A stretch of DNA of 9,396 nt from the NCBI GenBank assembly GCA_900317865.1, contig ONIK01000067.1, positions 1-9,396 of the forward strand, in the 5' to 3' direction. Each line of letters opens with the position of its first letter. Position 1 is the stretch's first letter. Under the pieces are notes generated by a model that was given only the letters and a program-made list of their open reading frames with translations, did no database searches and was not told the DNA's origin. The stretch comes from an uncultured Methanobrevibacter sp. (GTDB lineage: Archaea; Methanobacteriota; Methanobacteria; Methanobacteriales; Methanobacteriaceae). A program made the translations under genes and the position numbers. Shown piece by piece: positions 6,001 through 9,396 of the stretch.

Positions 6001-8442
6001 GATGAAGTAAAATTCAATGAGGCTTTGGGTGACTTAAAAATGAATTGCATTAATTTACCTGATGGTGATATGATTTATTTGAGTATTTTAAAGATGTTAT
6101 ATTCAGAATATCAACCTGAATGGTCTAAACCTAATGTTGACGAAAAGAACATTCTTGATAAACTGGAAGAGGAGATTCAATATTATATTCCGAAGGTTAA
6201 TCCTAATGCTCCGAAGGTTAATCCTAATGCTCCTAAGGTTAATCCTAATGCTCCTAAGGTTAATCCTAATGCTCCTAAGGTTAATCCTGACGCTCCTAAG
6301 TCTTATCCTAAACTCATTCCTGTTAATGACGAGGGTATTGAATTTAAACCAATTATTGTAACTCGCGGTGATGGCATTCCTGTGAAGGAAGTTAATATCG
6401 GTTTAAAGAATTTCACTAATGTCTATGAAGGTATTTTTAATTTACCAATATTGTTTGAGAAAGGTGTTGGTGAAAAACAACTTAATAGGATATTTTACCA
6501 TGATTTAATGCTTTTAAAATTGTATGATTATAATTTGTACATGGATGCACTGAGATGTGTGTTTAAAAATGTTAGAACCGGTAATGAAGCTGAGTTAAGT
6601 TCCTTTAGTTCATTTCCACAATTAAGCTACGACCAGTTATACAGTGCATATATAGAAATTTTTATCTTGTTGGGCAGCTGCAGAGATAATGTCAAGATAT
6701 CTTTAAATCAAAAAGCAATTCTTATTGATAAATTAAAATATGACCATGTATTTTCAGATCAAATGCGTGATAATTTTTATCCTTGTTTAAAATCTTCCAT
6801 TCCGGAGATTGCTCAGGATTTATTAATAAATTGTGAAGAATTAATTAAGGATTATAAAGGCTTTGACCTTGAGAATTTAAAGGCTTCAATTAATAAGTAT
6901 AAAAATATGGATCTTACTAAGATTAGTGAACCTGATTTTAATCAGTTATGTGATTTATATTATAAATTATGGCATATTGATGGCGATAATAATTATTTTG
7001 CTGATGTTGATATTTCTAAGTTAAATATTAAACAGTTAGGTGATCTGATTATCAGGGGCTTAAGTAGATTTTCAATGGTATTCGATGCCGGTGATAGAAA
7101 TGCATCATCCGATATTTTTATATATAGCGATTCTTATTTGAGTTATTGTGCATATTATGTTTCCTATTTGGTTGAATTAAATACTTTGGAATCTGAACAT
7201 GAATTGATTGAAATCTTTTATAATCTTAAAAAAGCCTATGATATCTGCAGTCATAGTCTAAATATTAAAAATAAAGTAGATAATAATGAGCAAATTGATG
7301 TGAATAGTGTTTTGAAATATTCAAATAAGCAATATTACAATACGGTATCACAATATATAAATTCTAAAACTAAGATGTATTTAATATATATTTATTATAT
7401 TTCATCCCAATCTGCAGATGCATTAGATATTAAAAATAATATCACTGCGTTAATTAATAAGTATAGTGACTCATCTTCTCCTTTTGCTCTAGCTTATTAT
7501 GTCGAGATTTATAATATTATAAATCATATCTATACTCAGAATTCTATAGTTTCTAAAATGATGGATAATAATAAAGAAAAGAAGCATCTGAATAGAACCC
7601 CAGAAGAGTTGGCAATGTATAATTTAAATATGATTAAAATTGCTATCGAATCTTTAAATACCAATACTATAGAATTGGATAATAAATATTATAATTTGAA
7701 TGGTATAAACCCTTCACACCAGGAAGTTTCTGTGGATTTGAATAATATTGATGTTAAACATTTTAAATTTAAGAATTATAAGGTAAAGTATAAAGCTAAA
7801 CAGTTACAAAAGGCAGATGAAAGAAATCCTTTAGTTTTTAAATTTGTTAAAGAATATAATATCTATGCTGCATACGATAAGAATGGAAATATGATTTGTT
7901 CTAATGATTATTATATTAATCAGAAGAATCAAAAAGCATTTATTATAGGTGGCCACAGTTATGAGCCGAATGATGTTGTTTATACTGCTGATGGAAAAGC
8001 TATTTTAGCTAAAGATATGGAATATATGAATTTCCATGGCGGATTTTCTGTTGATATGTACGGTAGACCATATTATGCAAGTTTAAATGATGTGCCTGAA
8101 ACCAAGTTTGTACCAGGCCAGATGTATTATTATGCTAATGGAAATCTGGCTCTTCATAATAAAATTGTTGTAACTGAAGATGGTTTTGTCCGTGACGTTG
8201 AGGGCAACAGGCTTTATTCACATCATATAGGCGATAAGTATGAATCAGGCGTTAAATATTATACTTTTAATGGCAAATTAGTTGATGCAAAGAATATTCG
8301 CGTTGATGATGATGGTTTTGTTCATGATTGTCACGGCAATCTTCTTTTCAAACAACCACTTAAAGGCAATGGTTTTCCTAATAACTTCCCTTCATGGGCT
8401 TTGAATATTATTGTCAATGGTCAGCATTATGTGACCGCCTAA
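1..8442 (+). CDS. Giant multi-repeat mosaic protein of unknown function, 5'-partial
   Basis: The frame is open from base 1 to the TAA at 8440-8442, giving 2813 visible residues. The gene starts upstream of the window. A TTG at 145 is an internal Leu, because the codons before it encode a clear copy of a repeat found elsewhere in the protein (W at codon 23). In window codons, the modules are A1 15-69, B1 181-590, A2 594-649, degenerate A2' 701-760, A3 806-864, C1 891-1059, A4 1082-1142, C2 1146-1322, B2 from 1327, C3' 1745-1787, A5 1841-1903, proline linkers 1909-1950 and 2064-2106 around an acidic helical domain, B3 2131-2560, and D repeats 2623-2787. Most of it looks helical and is rich in Asn, Asp, Ile, Lys, Leu and Tyr. 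I see no transmembrane stretch, sortase-type motif or known enzyme motif. A secreted or surface role would need the unseen N-terminus for support. A large cytoplasmic scaffold is equally possible. The gene call is certain; the function is unknown. Confidence 0.95.
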   Translation, partial: SGKYLPQKIVDYPSYARSFVGAWEKITNDYPDVAYSIQKDCIKGNPIDLIKIHGNYFKVLDWILLYLYNDYFKLGDLNFGIKNDFNVIDKKPTSNLDINNIIKLFEKSLNDAVSYCDALTKGNNYLHEKLFADIYNIHRNCFVLNLDMDAKADINKHVEAYNQFVDELNKLFDSYLNPRNVKINVSSNVYDNIFNLPNYFAKNVVFSTVQLRDLLTKEIWSLNSINPEILKNKNIKNIMNIDNIKDYSSLSNWMKNLKSNELYCLYDNIFKQLDEYRNNTDIRLKESNVIMDSIKYRVNWKVFKNGYYNSLDEKFINSLYNDLLKETGKMLCNDYYQPNDLYIQYKDLCKNVLNITKERFDSLINLYYALWQKKFNPNNLNGINPNSLSTDNLGKLIINNLANIILLSGEDEKIQRYLPSFKMDPNNKIYLAYGISKILKLVEMNNDISKKELINMFNQLKDAYDISIINDYVSSCISKGLTVDADSFKKFPNQYDYISSLLFENMYNDLMNFGELGIRLMKYAHICSEDAMLFSVDIFNLVNNNPNKLEERLKIFEDNLKAQGKYELYAELASISSIVFSETLKPNDININPLYQKFYGSWEKLKSLYPAISDNVYTNLFNGNIDAFLSKYGNNYARKMLFNFIFNYLSKNHKPLLSIDANAIYKDIERIMMSEPKNKNNEMNIINEKDDNENDMEIDDLIDSLKTINEKYPDISLEIDNKFKSLDKSINNLNQYYNKYGGNKTRETILGWIFDYLLSLPQQANNIPKQENDYSKENAEKFKDINKILNDKTADAFVIQTVNIDGYTNLYACWMNLDDKYSDIADYVSKNLFNNKDLSVYVKKIGNCNEARFNIINCIKIYLLGNNADLINIDNSNDINPKGKDIDFKDMMKTSLVTYYGSFSPDLKTKIMNKISNELSTNNLNIAKINSIAVFGPLGMDSAYALITFCDDKNNQNQIAIDINEFFAFTIDDKTEIINDVFSGDVKNKILDKVKGNPNAPSIRHVKKIVFTNDFNNLKLITELYLDDGDILAFDTINCLSDDLDADKNNIINKINEIFNDENAGSGVGKQDFPNLDNIEADGLYRLCGCWKNLVLSCPTIANFVKNLLFKDSSFIEYMFKIDDCDITRDRIYDCALGYFQGVNVIDDTIVFFYESDKLLSQQTKKAIMEEFSHLNKKYRIKCIHVYAPNGIKPAHAIAKYYTSFGKISEYDVDLSMFYGYKKTQNTKINIDKNINDKIIDKILTKILNPYYSNPDVVCMREAKQISIQIEDKKPVIKITLVDGNAVYMNPADFFILDNNGCIVDESILSTFMKNFVNSFLDVKDKNPFNNIFNYKNHFEKLMNINYIKAIISRDMDALKVIHLDLYNEIISELNIDSFEEWLNIHFNEPDFSQLCKNLYNEIFDKLNQYRSNTALLKSESSRLIDNIKHFNWVLYNNYHQFMSQAELKNLTDYYYEISVQLLTLLKENNFKLYNNILIDYNDIFDKYANLNWTSFECVDWFLSATLRNLISRVLTNAYGHSLEYSEEDFKLLSVNEMATFLKQNMELIYKTDRTFFTSLERLLQSDYLEFNNYVDNIVTFDKDAKSKLISIYECIKYFTSIQKMIVEKFSDALDLRKTVDYDMANLCIGEIGVEGINMLISDGRVKTNGAVMAEMFVPFNIEFYNEFVSNGTYKMDVEKLFKDVSIDNKKLRIFQCIMKAGKRSISEFDVLRLYYKVFKWNQTCIEGYNSLMNKLKAKYNIGSIKELNGILVDGVLHVYTDNGGLVKYSDLYSWVSNEILNYINDNKLLFDRDSYSYKNPNVNPIINVAREINLNEFSLAEIEKIIYSTDYKPTIYRCAMREEVEFFGAWEEFGTRYKDVATIVELDLFKGSILKYLESAAAKNNGEISIYDQARKMIIDYLKEQLMPIPDIPEIIPNIPEVNPNIPNIPEVNPNIPNIPEVNINNVEPKFKNIGEIKNHLLINGIPKNEIEYLVGFYEKVNIACLNAQREGMAEFDEDDEVKFNEALGDLKMNCINLPDGDMIYLSILKMLYSEYQPEWSKPNVDEKNILDKLEEEIQYYIPKVNPNAPKVNPNAPKVNPNAPKVNPNAPKVNPDAPKSYPKLIPVNDEGIEFKPIIVTRGDGIPVKEVNIGLKNFTNVYEGIFNLPILFEKGVGEKQLNRIFYHDLMLLKLYDYNLYMDALRCVFKNVRTGNEAELSSFSSFPQLSYDQLYSAYIEIFILLGSCRDNVKISLNQKAILIDKLKYDHVFSDQMRDNFYPCLKSSIPEIAQDLLINCEELIKDYKGFDLENLKASINKYKNMDLTKISEPDFNQLCDLYYKLWHIDGDNNYFADVDISKLNIKQLGDLIIRGLSRFSMVFDAGDRNASSDIFIYSDSYLSYCAYYVSYLVELNTLESEHELIEIFYNLKKAYDICSHSLNIKNKVDNNEQIDVNSVLKYSNKQYYNTVSQYINSKTKMYLIYIYYISSQSADALDIKNNITALINKYSDSSSPFALAYYVEIYNIINHIYTQNSIVSKMMDNNKEKKHLNRTPEELAMYNLNMIKIAIESLNTNTIELDNKYYNLNGINPSHQEVSVDLNNIDVKHFKFKNYKVKYKAKQLQKADERNPLVFKFVKEYNIYAAYDKNGNMICSNDYYINQKNQKAFIIGGHSYEPNDVVYTADGKAILAKDMEYMNFHGGFSVDMYGRPYYASLNDVPETKFVPGQMYYYANGNLALHNKIVVTEDGFVRDVEGNRLYSHHIGDKYESGVKYYTFNGKLVDAKNIRVDDDGFVHDCHGNLLFKQPLKGNGFPNNFPSWALNIIVNGQHYVTA
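43..207 (+). repeat. A1: first visible 'GxWE' helical repeat in the giant protein
   Basis: Codons 15-69 read ...FVGAWEKITNDYPDVAYSI... and end in DWILLYL. This matches the pattern G-x-W-E-x-L-x3-Y-P-x-[IV]-[AS]-x3, then a short polar stretch, then a helix ending in a tyrosine- and leucine-rich YL. The same pattern recurs at A2, A3, A4 and A5. This copy lies partly before the first possible start codon, which shows that the gene extends off the left edge. Its role is unknown. Confidence 0.75.
541..1770 (+). repeat. B1: first long helical module of the giant protein
   Basis: Codons 181-590 form a long, predicted all-helical module. It begins with NVYDNIFNLPNYF and contains the anchors LYYALW (1096-1113) and INMFNQLKDAYDIS (1360-1401). 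The same anchors appear in the same order in B3 as NVYEGIFNLPILF, LYYKLW (6955-6972) and IEIFYNLKKAYDIC (7207-7248), about 1950 codons downstream. The part around LYDNIFKQLDEYRNNT also matches B2 (LYNEIFDKLNQYRSNT). This is intragenic duplication followed by divergence. The family is not recognised. Confidence 0.75.
1780..1947 (+). repeat. A2: 'GxWE' helical repeat
   Basis: Codons 594-649 contain YGSWEKLKSLYPAISDNV, then LFNGNIDAFLSKYGNNYARK and a terminal helix ending FNYL. This is the cleanest copy of family A and directly follows module B1. The Trp is codon 602. Confidence 0.75.
2101..2280 (+). repeat. A2': degenerate A-type repeat
   Basis: Codons 701-760 read LIDSLKTINEKYPDIS, then a polar stretch with NKYGGNKTRETILGWIFDYL. 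The second half (YGGN..R..I...F.YL) follows the A2 pattern closely, but the G-x-W-E opening is missing. It may be a decayed A unit with changed spacing. It is less certain than the other copies. Confidence 0.5.
2416..3177 (+). repeat. A3-C1: first copy of a duplicated A+C module pair
   Basis: Codons 806-864 are an A repeat (YACWMNLDDKYSDIADYV..LFNN..., Trp codon 814). It is followed by C1 (codons 891-1059), a mixed alpha/beta module with VFGPLGMDSAYALITF, IDINEFFAF and ITELYLDDGDILAFD. The pair is repeated at once as A4-C2, with the tryptophans 277 codons apart, so a unit of roughly 275 residues was duplicated in tandem. C1 seems to contain two beta-rich halves, the second ending in an x-D-G-x turn. 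I do not recognise the fold family. Confidence 0.75.
3244..3966 (+). repeat. A4-C2: second copy of the A+C module pair
   Basis: Codons 1082-1142 are an A repeat (LCGCWKNLVLSCPTIANFV..LLF, Trp codon 1091). It is followed by C2 (codons 1146-1322), with VYAPNGIKPAHAIAKY aligning to VFGPLGMDSAYALITF of C1, VDLSMFYG aligning to IDINEFFAF, and IKITLVDGNAVYMNPADFF aligning to the C1 second half. Shared turns (G, A-x-A, D-G) are kept while surface positions differ, which points to an old duplication. Confidence 0.75.
3979..4482 (+). repeat. B2: partial copy of the long helical module
   Basis: Codons 1327-1494 begin NPFNNIFNYKNHFEKL, like the B1/B3 opening NVY(D/E)xIFNLPxxF. They continue with LYNEIFDKLNQYRSNT, which aligns to B1 LYDNIFKQLDEYRNNT, and with DNIKHFNWVLYNNYH, which aligns to DSIKYRVNWKVFKNGYY. 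Similarity becomes weak beyond about 4480. A later FDVLRLYYKVFKW (5125-5163) may be the equivalent of the LYYALW anchor, so the module may run to about 5200. Confidence 0.6.
5233..5361 (+). repeat. C3': possible half copy of the C module
   Basis: Codons 1745-1787 read IKELNGILVDGVLHVYTDNG and then GLVKYSDLYSWVSNEILNY. This resembles the second halves of C1 (LYLDDGDILAF) and C2 (TLVDGNAVYMNPADFF) in the beta strand, D-G turn, beta strand, helix order. The match is short and could be chance. Confidence 0.35.
5521..5709 (+). repeat. A5: last 'GxWE' helical repeat, next to the proline linkers
   Basis: Codons 1841-1903 contain FFGAWEEFGTRYKDVATIV, then LFKGSILKYLE, an insertion of a few residues, and DQARKMIIDYL. 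The order and key residues match A1 and A2 (F-x-G-[AS]-W-E, LF-x-G, [AQ]-R, YL). It ends just before the first VNPN array. The Trp is codon 1851. Confidence 0.75.
5725..5850 (+). repeat. Proline-rich linker 1: 30-bp tandem repeat
   Basis: Two perfect 30-bp copies (5752-5781 and 5782-5811) are followed by a 21-bp partial copy (5812-5832). They encode the decapeptide PNIPEVNPNI. Flanking P-x-x-P sequence extends the linker to about 126 bp. Perfect DNA identity between units indicates recent expansion or ongoing unit-number change. As protein it should form an extended, non-globular spacer between A5 and the acidic domain. Confidence 0.9.
5851..6189 (+). other. Small acidic helical domain between two proline linkers
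   Basis: Codons 1951-2063, about 113 residues, lie between the two VNPN arrays. The stretch contains IGEIKNHLLINGIPKNEIEYL, an acidic patch EFDEDDEVKF and a C-terminal helix LDKLEEEIQYY. It has no clear second copy in the visible protein, unlike most other parts. I do not recognise it. Confidence 0.5.
6190..6318 (+). repeat. Proline-rich linker 2: 21-bp tandem repeat, five units
   Basis: There are five consecutive 21-bp units (6190, 6211, 6232, 6253 and 6274), each encoding PKVNPNA; the last reads PKVNPDA. Units differ only at the third base of the first Pro codon and by the Asn-to-Asp change. A tail, PKSYPKLIP, continues the pattern loosely. It shares the core P-x-VNPN-x with linker 1. It separates the acidic domain from B3. 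Confidence 0.93.
6391..7680 (+). repeat. B3: second full copy of the long helical module
   Basis: Codons 2131-2560 begin NVYEGIFNLPILFEKGV, matching B1 NVYDNIFNLPNYFAKNV. Further anchors in the same order are DFNQLCDLYYKLW, LGDLIIRGLSRF (B1: LGKLIINNLANI), LVELNTLESEHELIEIF (B1: LVEMNNDISKKELINMF) and KKAYDIC. The match to B1 is stronger than to B2. The far C-terminal boundary is approximate, before the switch to beta-rich sequence near 7720. Confidence 0.75.
7867..8361 (+). repeat. D: C-terminal beta-hairpin-like repeat array
   Basis: Three clear units of 44-49 residues begin at VYTADGKAILAKD, MYYYANGNLALHNK and KYYTFNGKLVDAKN. Each is followed by a second turn: GGFSVDMYGRPYY, DGFVRDVEGNRLY and DGFVHDCHGNLLF. 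A shorter unit (AAYDKNGNMICSND) lies ahead of them. The consensus is YY-x2-(D/N)-G-(K/N)-L-x2-(A)-K, then D-G-F-V-x-D-x2-G-N-x-L. The alternating aromatic and G/N turns suggest a beta-solenoid or hairpin array, as in several carbohydrate- or wall-binding repeats. Binding is not shown by the sequence. Sampled lines here have clearly higher G+C than the helical part. Confidence 0.8.
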
Positions 8443-8461
8443 GGATACTTACAATTAATCA

Positions 8462-8518
8462 GGAAGTGTAAATTATCTTTCATTAAAGGTAGAAATTGCA
8501 CTTCCAATATTTTTTTTT
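8462..8518 (+). terminator. Hairpin plus T-run downstream of the giant gene
   Basis: The arm at 8462-8471 (GGAAGTGTAA) pairs with 8496-8505 (TTGCACTTCC) over ten pairs, including one G-T. Inside it, 8475-8480 pairs with 8485-8490 around a CATT tetraloop, so almost the whole 44-nt segment folds. Nine T residues follow at 8510-8518. It starts 19 nt after the stop codon, and the T-run lies on the strand needed to end the giant-gene transcript. Hairpin-plus-T works in bacteria, and the T-run alone can act in archaea. Confidence 0.7.
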
Positions 8519-8666
8519 AATGGTGCCAGTTTTATCAGTTATTTCAATTATAGTAACTCCATACCCTGTACTCTTTACTCGAATAGCTGTCGGTTTATTA
8601 TATTCGGATATAGCTTAATATTTTAACCCATATTTTTTTCTTTTTTGAACCTTGTAGAAACCATTT

Positions 8667-9396
8667 TTAAAATACCTGAATTGCCCCGTAAATATTATAT
8701 AATACATCTTTGAGTTTTGTTTCTTTATTTTGAAGTGTTGTGCTTCTGCTGTAATTTCCTCCGTTGAATCTTCTTTTTATTACATATATAACGCTTTCCA
8801 CATTTTCCTCCGTTGAATCTTCTTTTTATTACATATATAACGCTTTCTACATTCATTTTTCGTGCATAAACGTCGTGCCAGAAGATTGTTGAACTGTTTA
8901 GCCGGTAATGTCCTGTTTTTGCTCGTGTTTTTAATGGTATTTGGTCAAATGCTCCAACTTCTTCATTTATGTATTTTCTTATGGGTTCAGTATCGTATGC
9001 TCTGTCTGCTAGGATGTAGTGTGGTTTATAGGGTTTTAATTGTCTTATTGATGCTATTGTGAATTGTGTATCGTATTTTGGGCCTCGATTTGCAGCGTAA
9101 TTTAGGATCATTCTTGTGTCGACATCGATTGCAATATGGTTTTTAATGTAGCTTTTTCTGCATTTTCCTCTTATTTTTGCATAATAATGGTCTGCATAGT
9201 CACTTGTATGTCCAGTTCCATCCATAGCCGCTAATTCACAATCAATTGGATGCATAAATAATATTAATTTGTTTAAATCTTTTAATTTTGTGTCTGACAT
9301 TCTTACAAAGAATTTCTGGATTGTTGTGTGGTGAGGTAGCTTTGTTAAGTTTCAAATATTTGGTTATTTTATCAGAAACGTCTAAAATTTCAATTA
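8667..9396 (-). pseudogene. IS5-like (DDE_Tnp_1) transposase, frameshifted and 3' on the window edge
   Basis: The longest intact stretch runs from the ATG at 9300 down to a TAA at 8725 (191 codons). Its DDE residues are D27 (AMDGTGH), D99 (ILADRAYD) and E152 (MNVESVIYVIKRRF), with spacing and context typical of IS5-type transposases. That stretch is not the original gene. Upstream in the same frame is TKLPHHTTIQKFFVRM, a usual part of the N-terminal region of these enzymes, but a TGA at 9352-9354 precedes it. The preceding sequence (EILDVSDKITKYLKL) continues in another frame, so there is a one-base indel near 9344-9349. Downstream, a 49-bp tandem duplication shifts the frame after KRRFNGG. 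Reading through the second copy in the old frame gives the normal end (NYSRSTTLQNKETKL...YNIYGAIQVF) with a stop at 8667-8669. The 5' end is beyond the window. The gene is very likely inactive. Confidence 0.85.
8667..9396 (-). mobile_element. Insertion sequence remnant, partial
   Basis: Only the transposase pseudogene supports this call. The end beyond the transposase start lies outside the window, so terminal inverted repeats and target-site duplications cannot be matched. The inner boundary should fall somewhere between about 8506 and 8666; I cannot place it more closely. Confidence 0.6.
8755..8852. repeat. 49-bp tandem duplication, two copies, inside the transposase
   Basis: Copy 1 is 8755-8803 and copy 2 is 8804-8852. 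They differ at one position (CCACAT against CTACAT at the right end). The unit covers the codons for NVESVIYVIKRRFNGG, including the catalytic Glu. Because 49 is not a multiple of three, the duplication throws the downstream reading out of frame and creates the false tail CGKRYICNKKK... Confidence 0.95.

Noticed and set aside
6190..6294. Possible CRISPR or other spaced repeat array
   Set aside because: The 21-bp units are directly adjacent without spacers, stay in frame and encode a clean heptapeptide inside a long gene.
6134..6361. 75-codon plus-strand frame with RLILML repeats
   Set aside because: It is the out-of-frame reading of the 21-bp linker array, and its regularity only mirrors that repeat.
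8631..8646. T-rich tract as a terminator for the transposase
   Set aside because: The T-run lies on the plus strand, while the transposase is on the minus strand, so it has the wrong orientation. It may at most back up termination of the giant gene.
8862..9062. 66-codon plus-strand frame rich in Leu and Val, membrane-like
   Set aside because: It is antisense to the transposase core, where the minus strand carries the D-D-E residues. The hydrophobic look comes from reading the opposite strand.

Overview
The window is AT-rich DNA, apparently from a prokaryote. TGG is used for Trp, both strands carry intact reading frames, and an IS5-like transposase remnant lies at the right end. The composition, the very large Asn/Ile/Lys/Asp-rich protein and the transposase style fit a host-associated methanogen of the Methanobacteriales (Methanobrevibacter or Methanosphaera type). 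This is an inference: no rRNA, promoter or taxonomically decisive gene is present.

Region 1 (1-8442, + strand, about 90% of the window) is the 3' part of one giant gene. The frame is open from the first base, so the true start lies upstream, and 2813 residues are visible. I do not recognise the protein as a named family. It is a mosaic of internally duplicated modules. Family A is a roughly 55-residue 'G-x-W-E' helical repeat, with five clear copies and one degenerate copy. Family B is a long helical module, with two full copies and one partial copy. Family C is an alpha/beta module with two copies, each following an A repeat, plus a decayed half copy. Two VNPN-type proline-rich linkers bracket a small acidic helical domain, and a C-terminal array has three to four beta-hairpin-like 'DGFV-D-x-x-GN' repeats. 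The visible order is A1-B1-A2-A2'-A3-C1-A4-C2-B2-(C3')-A5-linker-E-linker-B3-D. No convincing membrane segment or C-terminal anchor is visible, so its cellular location is open.

Region 2 (8443-8666) is short and intergenic. It holds a long hairpin followed by nine T residues, a good candidate terminator for the giant gene. It also holds a short start-less minus-strand reading frame that may be a gene remnant or chance.

Region 3 (8667-9396, - strand) is a broken IS5/DDE_Tnp_1-type transposase that runs off the right edge. A 49-bp tandem duplication has shifted the frame after the catalytic Glu, so the normal C-terminus is read in another frame. A second, one-base frameshift near 9344-9349 separates the N-terminal part. 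The DDE residues can still be read. The giant gene and the insertion-sequence remnant converge, and nothing suggests that they work together.
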